Assembly (NCBI RefSeq): GCF_028009165.1
Contig: NC_079246.1
Span: 1,798,001 to 1,862,000 of the forward strand
Direction: 5' to 3'
Length of the DNA: 64,000 bases
From: Akanthomyces muscarius
Taxonomy: Eukaryota; Ascomycota; Sordariomycetes; Hypocreales; Cordycipitaceae
The notes beneath the pieces are model-generated. The model ran no database searches, had not been told where the DNA came from, and worked only from the letters and a program-made list of their open reading frames with translations. Within the stretch, counting starts at the first letter, position 1. Each line of letters begins with the position of its first letter. Below, piece after piece: positions 19,094-30,332 of the stretch. The translations under genes and the position numbers were made by a program.

Positions 19094-21511
19094 GCCCGAG
19101 AATTGAAGAGGAGGGTGTCTTTTTGGACTGGCTTTCACCTATCCAGAACCTGAATGTGATGAAATCGGCGTCATTCCCTTTGTCAGGCGCGCGTATATGC
19201 TGTCTTTACCTGCACTGTAGTTTTATCATCCCTTGTACCCCCGCCTACCTCCCACCTTCCCTTGGCTGTGCTTCATAATGCTGTTGCTGGGCACGACCTT
19301 GAGGAACACAGAGTGACGATACCCCATGATAGTTAATAGTATTAATTGTTTCACCTTGTCCCGCTCATGGTCCACATATTTCTTCATGGTGCAAATGTCG
19401 CTGCAGTTAATGAACAATTTGGTCAGCTGTGTACTACAACGGCGCCGTGATTCACCAATTTGCTTTCTTTGATGGGCCCTTTGACGGATAATGTGGCGCA
19501 CCCAGACTAATAATAAAGGCGCCCGCCGCCAGTCTTCCCACACAGAATTTGGTTTCTCTCACACTTCTCTACTCAAACCGCCAGAAATGGCTTCGTTAAT
19601 CTTTTACACATACACTGGCGGCTTATTGGCCGTCTGCGTCGGCCTAGCGAACGAATCGAACGCCGCCTTGGAACCGTCAAACGATGAACCCCACGATGAC
19701 CCTCGGCCAGCGGTTGACGATGCAAAATGAAGAGGCATCCTTTCAAGCAACAAGAAGCCTCCGTGGTCCAACGGGCCAATAGGTAGGCTAACCTTTTGTT
19801 AGCTGTCCCGCAGGTAGGTGAACGGTCCCGCGACGGCCCGTGTTCGATTTCCGTGCCCCCGGAAATGCCCCTTTCTTTTGGTGCAGATGGCAGTGGTTAC
19901 CCGGAGCTATATTACAATGAACTTTTCGACCGCCACCCTTCAACAAGTATCCGAGCTGGTGTAGTGGTCAGCACACTCAGTTGACGGCCGGTGAGCGCAA
20001 GCAATCCGGTCCCGAAAGGGCCAGGTGACAGCCAGTGTCGACTCATGGGCTCGGTCTTCTAAATACGCTTCTTATTTTTTTTGCCTGTTGGCATTCTTGT
20101 CGTGTCGCGTGTCGACGCGCGCCAACGCCGCCGACATCATCATCTGGGGGCGCTTAGCGAGCGCTTGCCCGATGTGATTGACTGCGGTGGAGACGATGGC
20201 GGCGGGAGTTGATGAAATAAGGACAAGTGTTTAAAATCGCCGTTCGGCTGTATCATTCGAATACGAAGCGCTTCCGGGGCGCAAAGTACTGGGACCTAGA
20301 GCTTACAGCGTAGAGGGAGCTCTCAAGCGATGAGCGCGAGACATGGTCTGATGTGACGTCAAGAGCAGATTTGACTCCGGTCGGCTTTCCCAGCACACTT
20401 GCATCTCATGTCCTGAACCGGCCCTGCCCATATGTCAATCTAGTTGTCGTCGTAGTAAACGGAAATACCAAGGTCGTTGAAATGAACTCTCAACCTGCAT
20501 AAGTAGCGTGCAGCAGAGGGCACCAAGATCGGCGCCTTGGCCCACGTATTCCAAACGTCAGTGTGCCAATCTAAGCAGTGCCAGAGCGGCGCTTGCATTT
20601 CTGTACAGAAGTCACCAAGCAGAATTCGATCCATGAATTTGTTAGTGCATGAACCAGTTCCTGATGAATATGTGCCTGCGGCAAGCGCCCGCGGCAGTCG
20701 ACCCAGTTCCGCGGGGAAAAGCGCCGGTGCTTCCGTTGTCTGACCAGAAGTGATTGTCACAGCATGTCCGGGTACTTCATGTACCGGCCTTGGATACACA
20801 ACGTCGACGCATCATTTTGGCGGCGCCGACTCTTGGCGTCGGGGCCGGCGTTTTGATTAAGGACCGACAATAATATGGAGGGCCAGATCTGCCCAGGCGG
20901 ACACAACGGATCGTCCCAGGACCAGTCTTGTTGGGCGCACTGTGGCGCCTGCAAGAACCTGCAAGAGGGCCATCTGCGGCGCGCTTTTTACTATTATTAG
21001 GGGGTTAAAAGGCCCAGTAGGCTTGACAGCAGGCCTATCAGCAGTGCTTGCAGGGCTTTGTTTTGGAGCGCTGTAGCGCCTCCAGTCAGCACCTTGTAGT
21101 GGGTGCAGGGGCCACTAGCAGGGGGCTTTATTCCTCTTTCCGCCATCGCTGACGCCGACACTTTGGGAGGCGAAAACGACAACACTAGAAAAAATATGCC
21201 TTGTTCACCATCACTCTAGAAGCGCGGCGACAGTTGCGATTCTGATTCCCAGGACAATTGCGCGTTGGGCATTTACTCGACACAGCGCCCCACAACTGTC
21301 ACCCTCAACTGTTAGAGAATCCAGGTCAATCCCTTCCGAGTCTCCGGCGATCCGGCAGGTGGTACAGAAGCAACCTCAGTTCCCGTGCCACGACTTGGCC
21401 TCTCTGACCCGTATCCCCGCCCTCCTTCTCCTTTTCATCGCCATTCTTCCAACCGAAACGGCCATAGACAATCATTGACGGGCCTTTGAACCGCCCGCAC
21501 ACGCCGCCGCC
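19094..21511. other. 2.4-kb intergenic region without a supported protein gene
   Basis: No open frame here has an ATG start, splice extension or recognisable family. A minus-strand frame near 20440-20799 lacks an ATG start and is not called. The one structured element is the tRNA-like segment at 19950-20055. The last 200 bp before 21512 are C/T-rich and probably carry the 5' UTR of the membrane-protein gene. Confidence 0.5.
19950..20055 (+). ncRNA. possible degenerate tRNA or other Pol III transcript
   Basis: TGGTGTAGTGG at 19957-19967 matches the internal A-box, and GTGTAGTGGTCAGCAC forms a canonical tRNA D-arm. CCGAGC (19951-19956) can pair with GCTCGG (20049-20054) as a closing stem. A weakened B-box-like GTGTCGACTC lies at about 20035-20044, and a run of eight T at 20075-20082 could terminate Pol III. 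However, the T-stem has two mismatches and no clean anticodon stem is seen, so this is at best a decayed or unusual tRNA gene. Confidence 0.25.
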
Positions 21512-22976
21512 ATGCCAGAGATTCGTCGTGGCAGCTCCATCCACGCGAGCTCGACCCCGACGTCTCCCGCGGCCGCGTCGCCATCATCACAGCTGCCGCC
21601 GATTCTCCCGCCCGTCCCCGCCACGCAGACGCAGAGCCACAACGACGGGACAGCAGCGAACGATGCCGCCGGCGCCACCACCTCCACCAACATGCGATCC
21701 GCCTCGATCGATCACGCGGGCTACAAGCCGCCGCGCCGCTCCATCACCCTCTCCGGCCTGAAGCCGCAGCGTCACTCGACCGATCTCGCCTCGTCCATCC
21801 TCGCGGGTCATCACATCAGCAAGACGACATCGCCGTCCGCCGCCGACGGGCCGTCGCGCCGCAGCCTCTCGTACGCCAACCGCGAGGCTGCCACGGCCTA
21901 CTACGACTCCCGGGCGGCGACGCATGCCGAGTGGCAGCGCCGCGCCAAGACGCTCGAGGAGTACTACGACGACAACCCCAGCTTGCTGCCCCAGCTGCCC
22001 TTTACCTGGCACCACGGCTGGCGCCGCTGGCGCCTCTTCTTCTTTGCCTTTCTCGTCTTTGTCGACGCCTGCGCCGTTCCCATCGCCCTCTACTACGGCA
22101 TGTCGTACGCCGGCAACGTTCAGGGCTACATCATTTTCGCCGTCGTCACCACCATCTGGGGCGGCCCGACCTATCTCGAATTTGCCATTCGCACGCTGCG
22201 TCTGATCAAAAAGGAGCGTTTCTACCGCCCTCTGGGCACGAACAGCCGCTGGTGCTTTGACGTCGTCACGTACACGTCCGTCATCACCATTACGGCCGTC
22301 ACAGCACTATTTGTCGTCGGCAGTGTGCCGCATATTGTCTGGCTTCGGGTACTCTGCATGCCTGCGCCGGCAATTCTGTACTCCGTTGGCGGTGTCATGG
22401 CCTTTATTCAGCTCTACAATCAAATGGGCTGGAAGGCACCCTTCCGACTCAGTTCTACGCCAAAAGGCGGCAAGGTATGTTGAACAGTTGCGAATTGTAT
22501 GCGTCCCCGTGCTCTTGATGCTGACTTCCACCAAGGTTCTACCCCCCGTGTACTACTTTATTGAAGACGTTATCGCTGTCAACGCCGGTGCCGGTCGTCC
22601 CTTTCGTGAGGCCCTAGCCGCCCGCTACAAGGCCAGTCCTCGTTTTCGCCGCATGCTCTACATCCAGTCTATTTTCTGGAGTATTCCGGCAATCATTATT
22701 GCCATTCCTCTCACCGTCATCGCTGTGATTCACCCAGTCCCGGCTACGGCGGCTTACGGTATTTGCTGGGCTGTGCCCTTTCTCTGGATGGTCATCTGGG
22801 GCGTCATCAGCGTCTACTGGTGCAAGGCCGACATGGTCCGCGAGCGTCTCGAATGGCAGGCCGGCAAGGTCGACGGCGGCACCACGCCGATGCCGCACGC
22901 ATCGCCATCCTCGACACCACCGCCAGACAAATCGCAGCGAAGCGATACAACGACCAGCGCTACCGAGGAGGCATAA
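21512..22976 (+). CDS. uncharacterised six-span fungal membrane protein
   Basis: Two exons, 21512-22474 and 22536-22976, give 467 residues; intron 22475-22535 (61 nt) has GTATGT, CTGAC and AAG. Residues 1-165 are Ser/Pro/Thr-rich and probably cytosolic. Hydrophobic segments follow near LFFFAFLVFVDACAVPIAL, YIIFAVVTTIWGGPTYLEF, YTSVITITAVTALFVVG, VLCMPAPAILYSVGGVMAF, then in exon 2 SIFWSIPAIIIAIPLTVIAV and AAYGICWAVPFLWMVIWGV, so about six spans. Between spans 4 and 5 is the soluble block YYFIEDVIAVNAGAGRPFRE, which I associate with an ascomycete-specific family without assigned function. The C-terminal 45 residues are polar. No transporter or enzyme motif is visible. Confidence 0.87.
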
Positions 22977-23718
22977 TTCTCACCTGTGCTTGCATAGTGC
23001 AGTGGCTGTTTGATTTAGAGGGACGTCTCGTTTGGACTTCGAATCTTAATCGTGTATGCATATAATACCCTTGGCCTCAGAGCGATGCCAATTTGTTTTC
23101 TCATTCATGAGCCGCGGAGTTTTTTTTTGGAATTGGGCACCATCTGTTGAATAGAAATCATAGAAGTACAGCTAGGGTGTCTCGAGTAAACGAACATGCT
23201 GTCAATAATAGATAATTTCTTACGAACATTTATTTGCGATCAGAGGCTTGAAAAAAGCGAACACGATACAATGCTCTCCAGTTAAGCCTAGGTTCAGGTT
23301 TCGCCGTCGAACAAGGCGATGTTAGCACTCGTAGCTCACGACTTTAATCACTACGAACCCACAACATCGAGATCCGAAATGACTCTGACTCTTAGGGATT
23401 TACATGAGGAAAATTTGAGCGTTAATACATCTGCCAAATTTTTTAACCAATTTTACATTAACCAATAGAGCAGAAAATATTTATTTCCGTGGAGCGTAGG
23501 GTAGCTTGTGAGCAGCCTTACCCCGTTACGTGCAAGTCTTCCGTCGCAGCGCAAGCGGCTAGCGTCGCGAAAAGCTACCTGGTACTGAACTCATCAGCTC
23601 GCGCAAACACCCAACTATCGCGTCCCGAACCCAACCGACTCGAAGACAGAAACGAAAGGAGAAGAAATCGACTCAGATAGCGAGAACAGTTCGCCGATAA
23701 TACATGCAAAGCGCAACC
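22977..23718. other. intergenic region, no gene seen
   Basis: 742 bp, markedly AT-rich between about 23080 and 23500. It must hold the 3' UTR of the membrane-protein gene and the promoter of the snRNP gene. No structured element is evident. Confidence 0.5.
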
Positions 23719-24580
23719 ATGGCGGAATCAGCGCCCATCTCCACGTGCGTGTCATTGCACTCCGACACGCAAGTGAAGACGGAAAGCTAACACATGCAAC
23801 GCAAATATACAGTGTCTATATCCAGAACCTCGAGGAGCGCGTCAAGCCCAAGCCGCTGACCGAGGCGCTTCGCACCATCTTCTCCGAGTTTGGCCAGGTC
23901 ATCGATGTCGTCGTCAAGACGAACCTAAAGGCCAAGGGCCAGGCGTTTGTCGTCCTCGACTCGCCGGCCGGCGCCCAAGAGGCCGTCGACGAGATCAACG
24001 GCTTCCCGCTGTTCGACAAGCCCATGCGTATGGCCATGGCCAAGTCGCGCAGCGACAAGACGATTGAGCTGCACGGCTCGACCGAGGAGCTCGAGGCGCA
24101 CAAGCAGCACAGACTCGCCGAAAAAGGTTCGCCCCCTCTCCGCCGTTGAAACCCGAAACGCAAGAAATACTGACAAAAGTACTCTGCCTTGCAGAAAAGA
24201 AAAAGGCCATCGAGGCCGCCGAGGGTCCCAGGCAAGGAAAGCGTGGCGCCGCCGCCGCCGACGAGCGCCCGTCCAAGATTGCCAAGCCCTCGGGGCTCAA
24301 GTCGACGTCGGTCGCGCAGGCGGCCGTCATCCCGGACGAGTACCTGCCGCCCAACAAGATCCTGTTCCTGCAGAACGTGCCCGAGGAGTACGACGTCGAG
24401 GCGCTCACGGGCATCTTTGGCCGCTTCGAGGGCTTCCGCGAGGTGCGCCTGGTGCCGGGCCGTCGCGGCATCGCGTTTGTCGAGTACGACGCCGAGCAGG
24501 GCGCCGTCGCAGCCAAGGAGAACACCGCGGGCATGACGCTGGGCGACAAGAACATCAAGGTCACGTACCAAAGACAATAG
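23719..24580 (+). CDS. U1A/U2B''-type spliceosomal snRNP protein with two RRMs
   Basis: U1A and U2B'' bind stem-loops of U1 or U2 snRNA; many filamentous fungi have a single such protein. Exons 23719-23744, 23813-24126 and 24195-24580 give 241 residues; both introns are 68 nt. RRM1 (residues about 9-90) shows RNP2 TVYIQNL and RNP1-like KGQAFVVL. A charged Ala/Lys linker follows, and RRM2 (about 163-241) shows KILFLQNV and GIAFVEY. The conserved N-terminal block VYIQNLEERVKPKPLTEALR is diagnostic for the SNF/U1A/U2B'' group. The ATG at 23719 has a better context (CAACCATGG) than the in-frame ATG at 23704, which would add five residues. Whether it serves U1, U2 or both cannot be decided here. 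Confidence 0.92.
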
Positions 24581-24840
24581 AAGAGCAAACGCCCACGTGT
24601 AACTATAGTGTCATAAGGATAATGAAATTTCAACCATCAAAATCACTGCAGCAAGCTTGTCGCGAGCATGTCAGGGTTACTATCGAATGCAAGGGAAGCA
24701 TCCACGCGTAGACTTGGTGTGCTAAGGATAATGCGAATTCAACTATCGTCAATTACTATAAAAACAACTGGTCGTAGACAACCTGGACGTGAGGTTTAAG
24801 GTGGCATGTGATTTGGTCAATACGAGGGCAGCTTCACCCA

Positions 24841-25931
24841 TCAAAAGATGACATCGTCGTCCTCCTCAGCCGCCAGCATATCTGTAGGCTCATCTTCGGT
24901 GGCCTCTTGTACTGTCTCGTCCCCTTCGGCCTTGGCTTGTGCTAGGCGCTTCGCCTTCATCTCAGCATCCGCAGCAGCATTGTCTCGTTGCTTCTTGCCG
25001 GCGACCTATCATCCATTAGACTCTGCGGCAACACACACGTATCCTGACAATTGACTTACCTTCTTTAGTCTGTAAAACTCCTCACGGTCAACCTCATCCA
25101 GCTCGGAGTTGATGTATTTGATGGTATTTTCTGTGCGGGGTATAATGACATGCTCAATAGCATTGACTTGCGGCCAAAGTTAGTAAGGGTATAGTAGCGA
25201 ACAGCATATCCTGCTCTCATCTCACCTCGTCTGTTGACGACTTTGATGACCTCGTCTAGGATGACAAACGCCGTCTGCAAGCTGGCAAGCTCAACGAGAG
25301 CTTCCACGGCTCGAGCATATGTTTCACGGCAGCGCTGCACCTGCTGACCACCCTTGCCGAGACCGGTAAGGCCGAAATCGTTATTTCCTTCCGTCAGATA
25401 GCTCTCAAAGGCGGGTAGCAAAACACCAGACACATTGTCCTGGCGCGTTCGAAGGCGGAACCGGGCCGACTTGGCAGACTCCTGCACCTGGTACCCAATG
25501 TCGCCTCCGACAGCGTATGTAACTTCGGCCAGGGAAAAGGCGGCAATCTGCATCACGCGACCCATCTTGCGCTTGGCTTCGTCTATCCTTCTTGTGATTT
25601 CTGTGGCGCACCGCGGCATTAGTAACGGGGAATCGAGCCGTGGGGTAGCTTCGGTCGGACGACAAACCTCGGAAACGTCTAAAGGCACCCAGTTAGTACG
25701 GTTCATCTAGCTACCGCCGGTCAATGGCTTCATAATAGAGACACCTACTTTGTGAGAGCTTCACTCTTTCTCTTCAGCAGACTGTGACCAGTCTCGGCTC
25801 CCTTGAGCTTCGCCTTCATAATACCCAGCTGCTGCCGAGTCGGGAAGACTGGCTCGCGATCCTGCATCTGTTGTTAGCGACCGCTATCCTCCCAGCGAAA
25901 TTCGGCCGCCACTCACAGCTGCGCCAGACAT
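24841..25931 (-). CDS. vma8: V-type proton ATPase subunit D
   Basis: Subunit D is part of the central rotor stalk of the vacuolar H+-ATPase. Six exons (25931-25917, 25861-25749, 25678-25668, 25600-25226, 25166-25060, 25005-24841) give 261 residues, the usual size. The first exon encodes MSGAA; FPTRQQLGIMKAKLKGAETG follows. Exon 3 is an 11-nt microexon whose inclusion restores the invariant SEALTKRFREITRRIDEAKR. Exon 4 carries VSGVLLPAFESYLTEG and LASLQTAFVILDEVIKVVNR; exon 5 carries NAIEHVIIPRTENTIKYINS. The acidic C-terminal tail ends DDDVIF. All introns (55, 70, 67, 59 and 54 nt) are GT-AG. It is head-to-head with the splicing factor gene syf1 across 499 bp. Confidence 0.95.
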
Positions 25932-26430
25932 GTTGAATAATGGAGGTCGGGGCGCCTAGGAATAGATTGACGAAGAGCAAGCGACAGCGTCTACGATGGC
26001 AGCCAGAAGTAGATGGCCTTGGATGCTGTCGAATGCGCCCCACTTCCACCAACGTCACAGCGGCCAGAGCAACGTGCCTCATTATTGGAATACTTTGAGG
26101 CCCCATATTAAATGCAACTAACAATGCCAGCGATTTTGCTAGGCGCCTGTCAAATGTCCTGCAGCCTGCGCCAGCCTCTTTTCCTCAGACGACGCGAATT
26201 GTGCTCAGCAACAGCTTCTCTCGCCGACAATCCCAGCGACCAATGCCAGAATCGTGTCGCGCGCCACGGTCCTGAGCATCACGAGCGCCGCATCCAACGT
26301 CGAACTCTCACCGGCTTGCACCACCATGCGCTGCAACGACGCCTAGGCTCCTTGAAGTTCTCTGCACCACAGCTTCGATAATATTCGCCCACCCGTGCTC
26401 TCCCTAGGCACCGAACGCATTATTTTCAAC
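25932..26430. promoter_or_regulatory. divergent promoter region of vma8 and syf1
   Basis: 499 bp between two ATGs pointing away from each other. No obvious TATA box; the small frames inside carry no support as genes. Confidence 0.5.
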
Positions 26431-29024
26431 ATGGCAGCTATGGTAGCAAATGGACAGGCGCACCAGCGTCAAAACCTGCACCTTGTGGTGAGTTGGTCCC
26501 GTCTTGGGCATGTGACCTGAAGGCTAACAACGCACGCAGTCAAACGAGGACTCTGTCTACGAACAAGACATTATTCGCGACCCGTCGACCGTCAAGCCGT
26601 GGCTTGTGTATATTGAGTTCAAATCTCGCTATGGCAATGTCCACGAAAAAGCTTTCGTCATGGCCCGCGCCTGCGCGCAGCTGCCACGATCGTATAAGCT
26701 CTGGAAAATGGTGAGTCTGGTGGCGTCGCCAATAGAATCAAATGGATTGTCATGCTAATGAACTACAGTACTTGGAGTTCCGTGTCAAGCACGTCTCGAA
26801 ACTGAACCCTGCCATGTTCAATAACGAATACAACAAGGTCAACGCGCTCTTCGAGCAGGCTCTGATTCTGCTCAACAAGATGCCCCGAATCTGGGAAATG
26901 TATCTCTCTTTCCTCATGACGCAACCAATCGTGACGATTGCCCGCAGAGTCTTCGACCGAGCCCTCCGCGCACTTCCGATTACACAACACAACCGCATTT
27001 GGGCCCAGTACATTCCCTTTGCCAACGCGGCGTCGGGCCAAACAGCCGTCAAGATCTGGCGTCGCTACATGCAGGTGCATCCTGAGCATGCCGAGGACTT
27101 TATTGAGCTTCTTGTTAAGACTGGCCTGTACACCGAGGCTGCAACGACGTACATCAAGATTCTCAACAACACGCGGTTCGTGAGCAAGAACGGCAAGGGC
27201 CATTTTGAGCTGTGGAACGAGCTGGTCGAGTTGCTCGTGAGTCATGCTACCGCTGTCAAAACTGGTCACGAAACTGGTATTGATGTCGAGGCCATCATTC
27301 GTAGTGGAATTGCCCGATTTTCAGATCAGCGAGGCAAGCTATGGGCCGGTCTGGCTACCTACTGGATCCGGTCAGGTAGCTTTGAGCGTGCGCGTGATAC
27401 CTTTGAAGAGGGAATCACTACTGTCATGACCGTCCGCGACTTTACATTAATCTTTGACTCTTACGTGGAGTTTGAAGAGTCTGTGATTGGCGCTCTGATG
27501 GAGATGGCGACTGCTCGTACCCAAAAAGGTGTCGATGACGAAGAAGCAGACTTTGAGCTCGATATTCGCATGATGCGATTTGAGCACCTGATGGACCGAC
27601 GGCCGTTTCTCCTCAACGATGTGCTACTCCGACAAAATCCTAACCAAGTGCTGGAATGGGAGAAGCGGGTGGCGCTCTGGGGCGACAACAAGACCGAGGT
27701 TGTGCAGACCTACACAGATGCCATTGCCAAGATCCAACCAAAGCATGCCATTGGCCCCTTTCATCAACTTTGGACCAATTATGCAAAGTTTTATGAGGCA
27801 GGAGGCGATCTTCGCAACGCTCGAATCATCATGGATAAAGCTGTCAAGGTTCCCTTCAAGTCAGTGGCAGAGCTTGCGGATATGTGGATCGAATGGGCCG
27901 AGATGGAGCTTCGAAACGAAGAATTTGACGAGGCTGTTCGAATCATGGCCAAGGCTGTTCAGGCACCGAAGCGATCGAATGTGGACTACTTTGACGAGAC
28001 GCTCTCGCCGCAGCAGCGAGTCCACAAGAGCTGGAAGCTGTGGAGCTTCTACGTGGATCTTGTCGAGAGTGTCGCGACAATGGAGGATGTGAAGAAGGTG
28101 TATGAACGCATTTTCGAGCTCCGTATTGCCACGCCGCAGACTGTGGTTAACTATGCCAACCTGCTCGAGGAGAATGAGTACTTTGAGGAGTCGTTCAAGA
28201 TCTACGAGAGAGGCCTAGATCTGTTCAGCTATCCCGTGGCTTTTGAGCTGTGGAATATGTACTTGACCAAAGCCGTGGACCGCAAGATTGGCATCGAGCG
28301 ACTGCGTGACTTGTTCGAGCAGGCTGTCGAGGACTGCCCGCCCAAGTTTGCCAAGACAATCTACCTGATGTACGGCAATTTGGAGGAAGAGCGAGGACTG
28401 GCGCGCCACGCGATGCGCATCTACGAACGCGCGACCAGAGCGGTATCGGATGAGGACCGGGCTGACATGTTTAACTTTTACATCACCAAGTCGGCATCCA
28501 ACTTTGGGCTTCCGTCTACGCGACCGATTTACGAGCGTGCCATTACCGCGCTGCCAGACGAAGAAGCCAAGGACATGTGCCTCAAGTTTGCGGACATGGA
28601 GAAGCGTCTTGGCGAGATCGATCGTGCCCGCGCCATCTACGGTCATGCGTCGCAGTTTTGCGACCCACGGACCAACGCCGACTTTTGGAGCAAGTGGGAG
28701 TCGTTTGAGGTGCAGCACGGCAACGAGGACACGTTCAAGGAGATGCTGCGCATCAAGCGCAGCGTACAGGCGCAGTACAACACGGATGTCAATTTCATCG
28801 CCTCGCAGGCGCTGGCGAAGAGCCAAGCTGCTGCCGCGGCAGCAGGCCACGAGATGGACGCCGACACGCAAGACGCCATGGCTGCGCTGGAGCGACAGGC
28901 TCGCGCGCCCCAAGGGTTCGTGGCTGCCAGCACGGGACCCGTTGGCGGTGGTGTGCAAGATGACAAGCCAGCTGTGGCGGCCAATCCAGATGCGATTGAC
29001 ATTGACAGCGGCGATGACGAGTAA
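26431..29024 (+). CDS. syf1: pre-mRNA-splicing factor Syf1 (XAB2 homologue, HAT repeats)
   Basis: Syf1 is a scaffold of the Prp19/NineTeen complex in the spliceosome. Exons 26431-26487, 26540-26710 and 26769-29024 give 827 residues, close to the family size. The N-terminus reads EDSVYEQDIIRDPSTVKPWL, the typical Syf1 opening, then WKMYLEFRVKHVSKL. Most of the chain is made of HAT (half-a-TPR) helical repeats with recurring W..Y and E-A-R-x-I-Y/F-E-R patterns, for example ARRVFDRALRALP, ARDTFEEGI, ARAIYGHASQF and the strongly conserved FWSKWESFEVQHGNEDTFKE. The C-terminal 100 residues are Ala/Gln-rich and end in an acidic DIDSGDDE. A second in-frame ATG lies three codons downstream. Introns of 52 and 58 nt are canonical. 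Confidence 0.95.
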
Positions 29025-29674
29025 CGCTGTACATTTTTTCTTGGCGCGAGAAATTTTCTTTACTTTGGTCGAGGGGACCGATTACTTTTAATTTCTCCTA
29101 ACAGTCATTTCTTTACTATTGTGTCATTTGGACTTTGCAAAAGATGGGGAGTTGTATCCGTTTGCCTTTTTTGCTCGGTGATAACATGGACATTCCTTGG
29201 GAGGCGAGTCAATTCTCCGTGTTTCCTTTTTTTATTACTCTTTCTTGTTTCAACACTACTCGATATTTTTTTGCCTTGTTTTGATTTTTTTTACTTTGTG
29301 TACTTGCTTTTCCATCCTGTACTCGGAGCATTTTCATCTATCTGGGTCTTTTTGATATTGGTTACCGGGCTTGGGGCGGCAAACAAACTGGAGAGGCGAT
29401 CCGGGAGCAAAAGAGTAGAACATATCACAAAGAGAGAAGAAACAAACGTTTGTTTTCTGTTGTATACCATGGTTGAAAAGACAAAATTGCAAGTGATTAG
29501 GGTGTGATGATAAGTACAAGGTAGAAGAGTAAGTCGGCCGTGTGAAGGTGCGAGCGAGCGAGCGTCCTTCTGCCACCTCTGTTTTTTTATTCATATTTTT
29601 GTTTTTTACCCCCCCCCTTCCTAATCCGCTGAAAAGTCCCTGTTCGGATGTCAAAAGTGGTATTTCGCTGCACA
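29025..29674. other. T-rich convergent 3' region, no gene seen
   Basis: 650 bp between the convergent syf1 and small-protein genes. The plus strand is strongly T-rich around 29210-29330 and again near 29580-29620, with a run of nine C at about 29611-29619. Frames here are low-complexity Phe/Leu stretches and are not supported as genes. Confidence 0.5.
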
Positions 29675-30332
29675 TTACTTGGTCTTTGCCATTTCCGCAA
29701 TCTTGGCGTGGTACTTGTCTTGATAGTTGCGGTCGACGTGGCCGTCACGCGAGCTGGGCGTGGCGTAGATGGAGCCCTTTCGTTTTTGGAAACGGCTGGG
29801 CGGAACCTTGGCAGCATCTAAAGTTTAAAATATGATTAGGACTGAAGCTTCGGTGCATTTGAATAGAGGTGTATGTGATGGACAGCGAGATTGGAACGCG
29901 AGAATTGGGGACATTAGTGGCGCGAGAAGGACGAAGCTTCAGAGGGGGATCGGAAGCTGGTCTAGCGGACGATGGGGGCGGGTCAGTCTTTTAGCGGTGT
30001 TTCTTTAGCGGGCGTTGGCGCATGATCAGGCTTTCTTTCGGCACGGCAGACAGGACCTTGCAGCGGGGCAACCTTGTTTTCTGGGGGGCGAACCATGGAC
30101 CCAGGACCGTGGGCAGAACACCGTGAGAAAGGCGTCCGAAGAAAATAGGGCGGAAAGGAGCAAGGAGAAGGAGGAGAAAGGGAGGAGTGACAGCAGGTAT
30201 TCAAAGACGGCAGGTTAACTCACCCCATTCGTCGCTCATGCGACGGTCTTGCTTGGGCACCGAGTCCACGGGAGACTCTGTGAGCACGATCGGGCCTTGG
30301 CCGGTGGCAGTAACGGCGTCTTCGCTGGCCAT
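29675..30332 (-). CDS. small conserved-looking protein of 83 residues, function unknown
   Basis: Exon 1 (30332-30224) and exon 2 (29817-29675) are joined by a GTGAGT...TTTAG intron of 406 nt, unusually long for this window. The join changes MSDEWG into MSDEWGDAAKVPPSRFQKRK, and exon 2 continues GSIYATPSSRDGHVDRNYQD before KYHAKIAEMAKTK. The segment FQKRKGSIYATPSSRDGHVD looks like a short fungal family I remember only as uncharacterised. The protein is charged, without signal peptide or membrane span. The ATG at 30332 (CAATCATGGCC) is preferred over an in-frame ATG at 30443 because the extra residues look like untranslated leader. An additional exon inside the long intron cannot be excluded. 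Confidence 0.7.

Noticed and set aside
19801..19870. Second tRNA-like B-box (TGTTCGATTTCC) upstream of the element at 19950
   Set aside because: The T-stem does not pair, and no D-arm or anticodon arm at correct spacing was found upstream.
20440..20799. Minus-strand frame of 119 codons with a protein-like composition
   Set aside because: It lacks an ATG at its start, no upstream exon with matching phase and splice sites could be built, and I recognise no family. It could be a relic, but the support is too weak to annotate.
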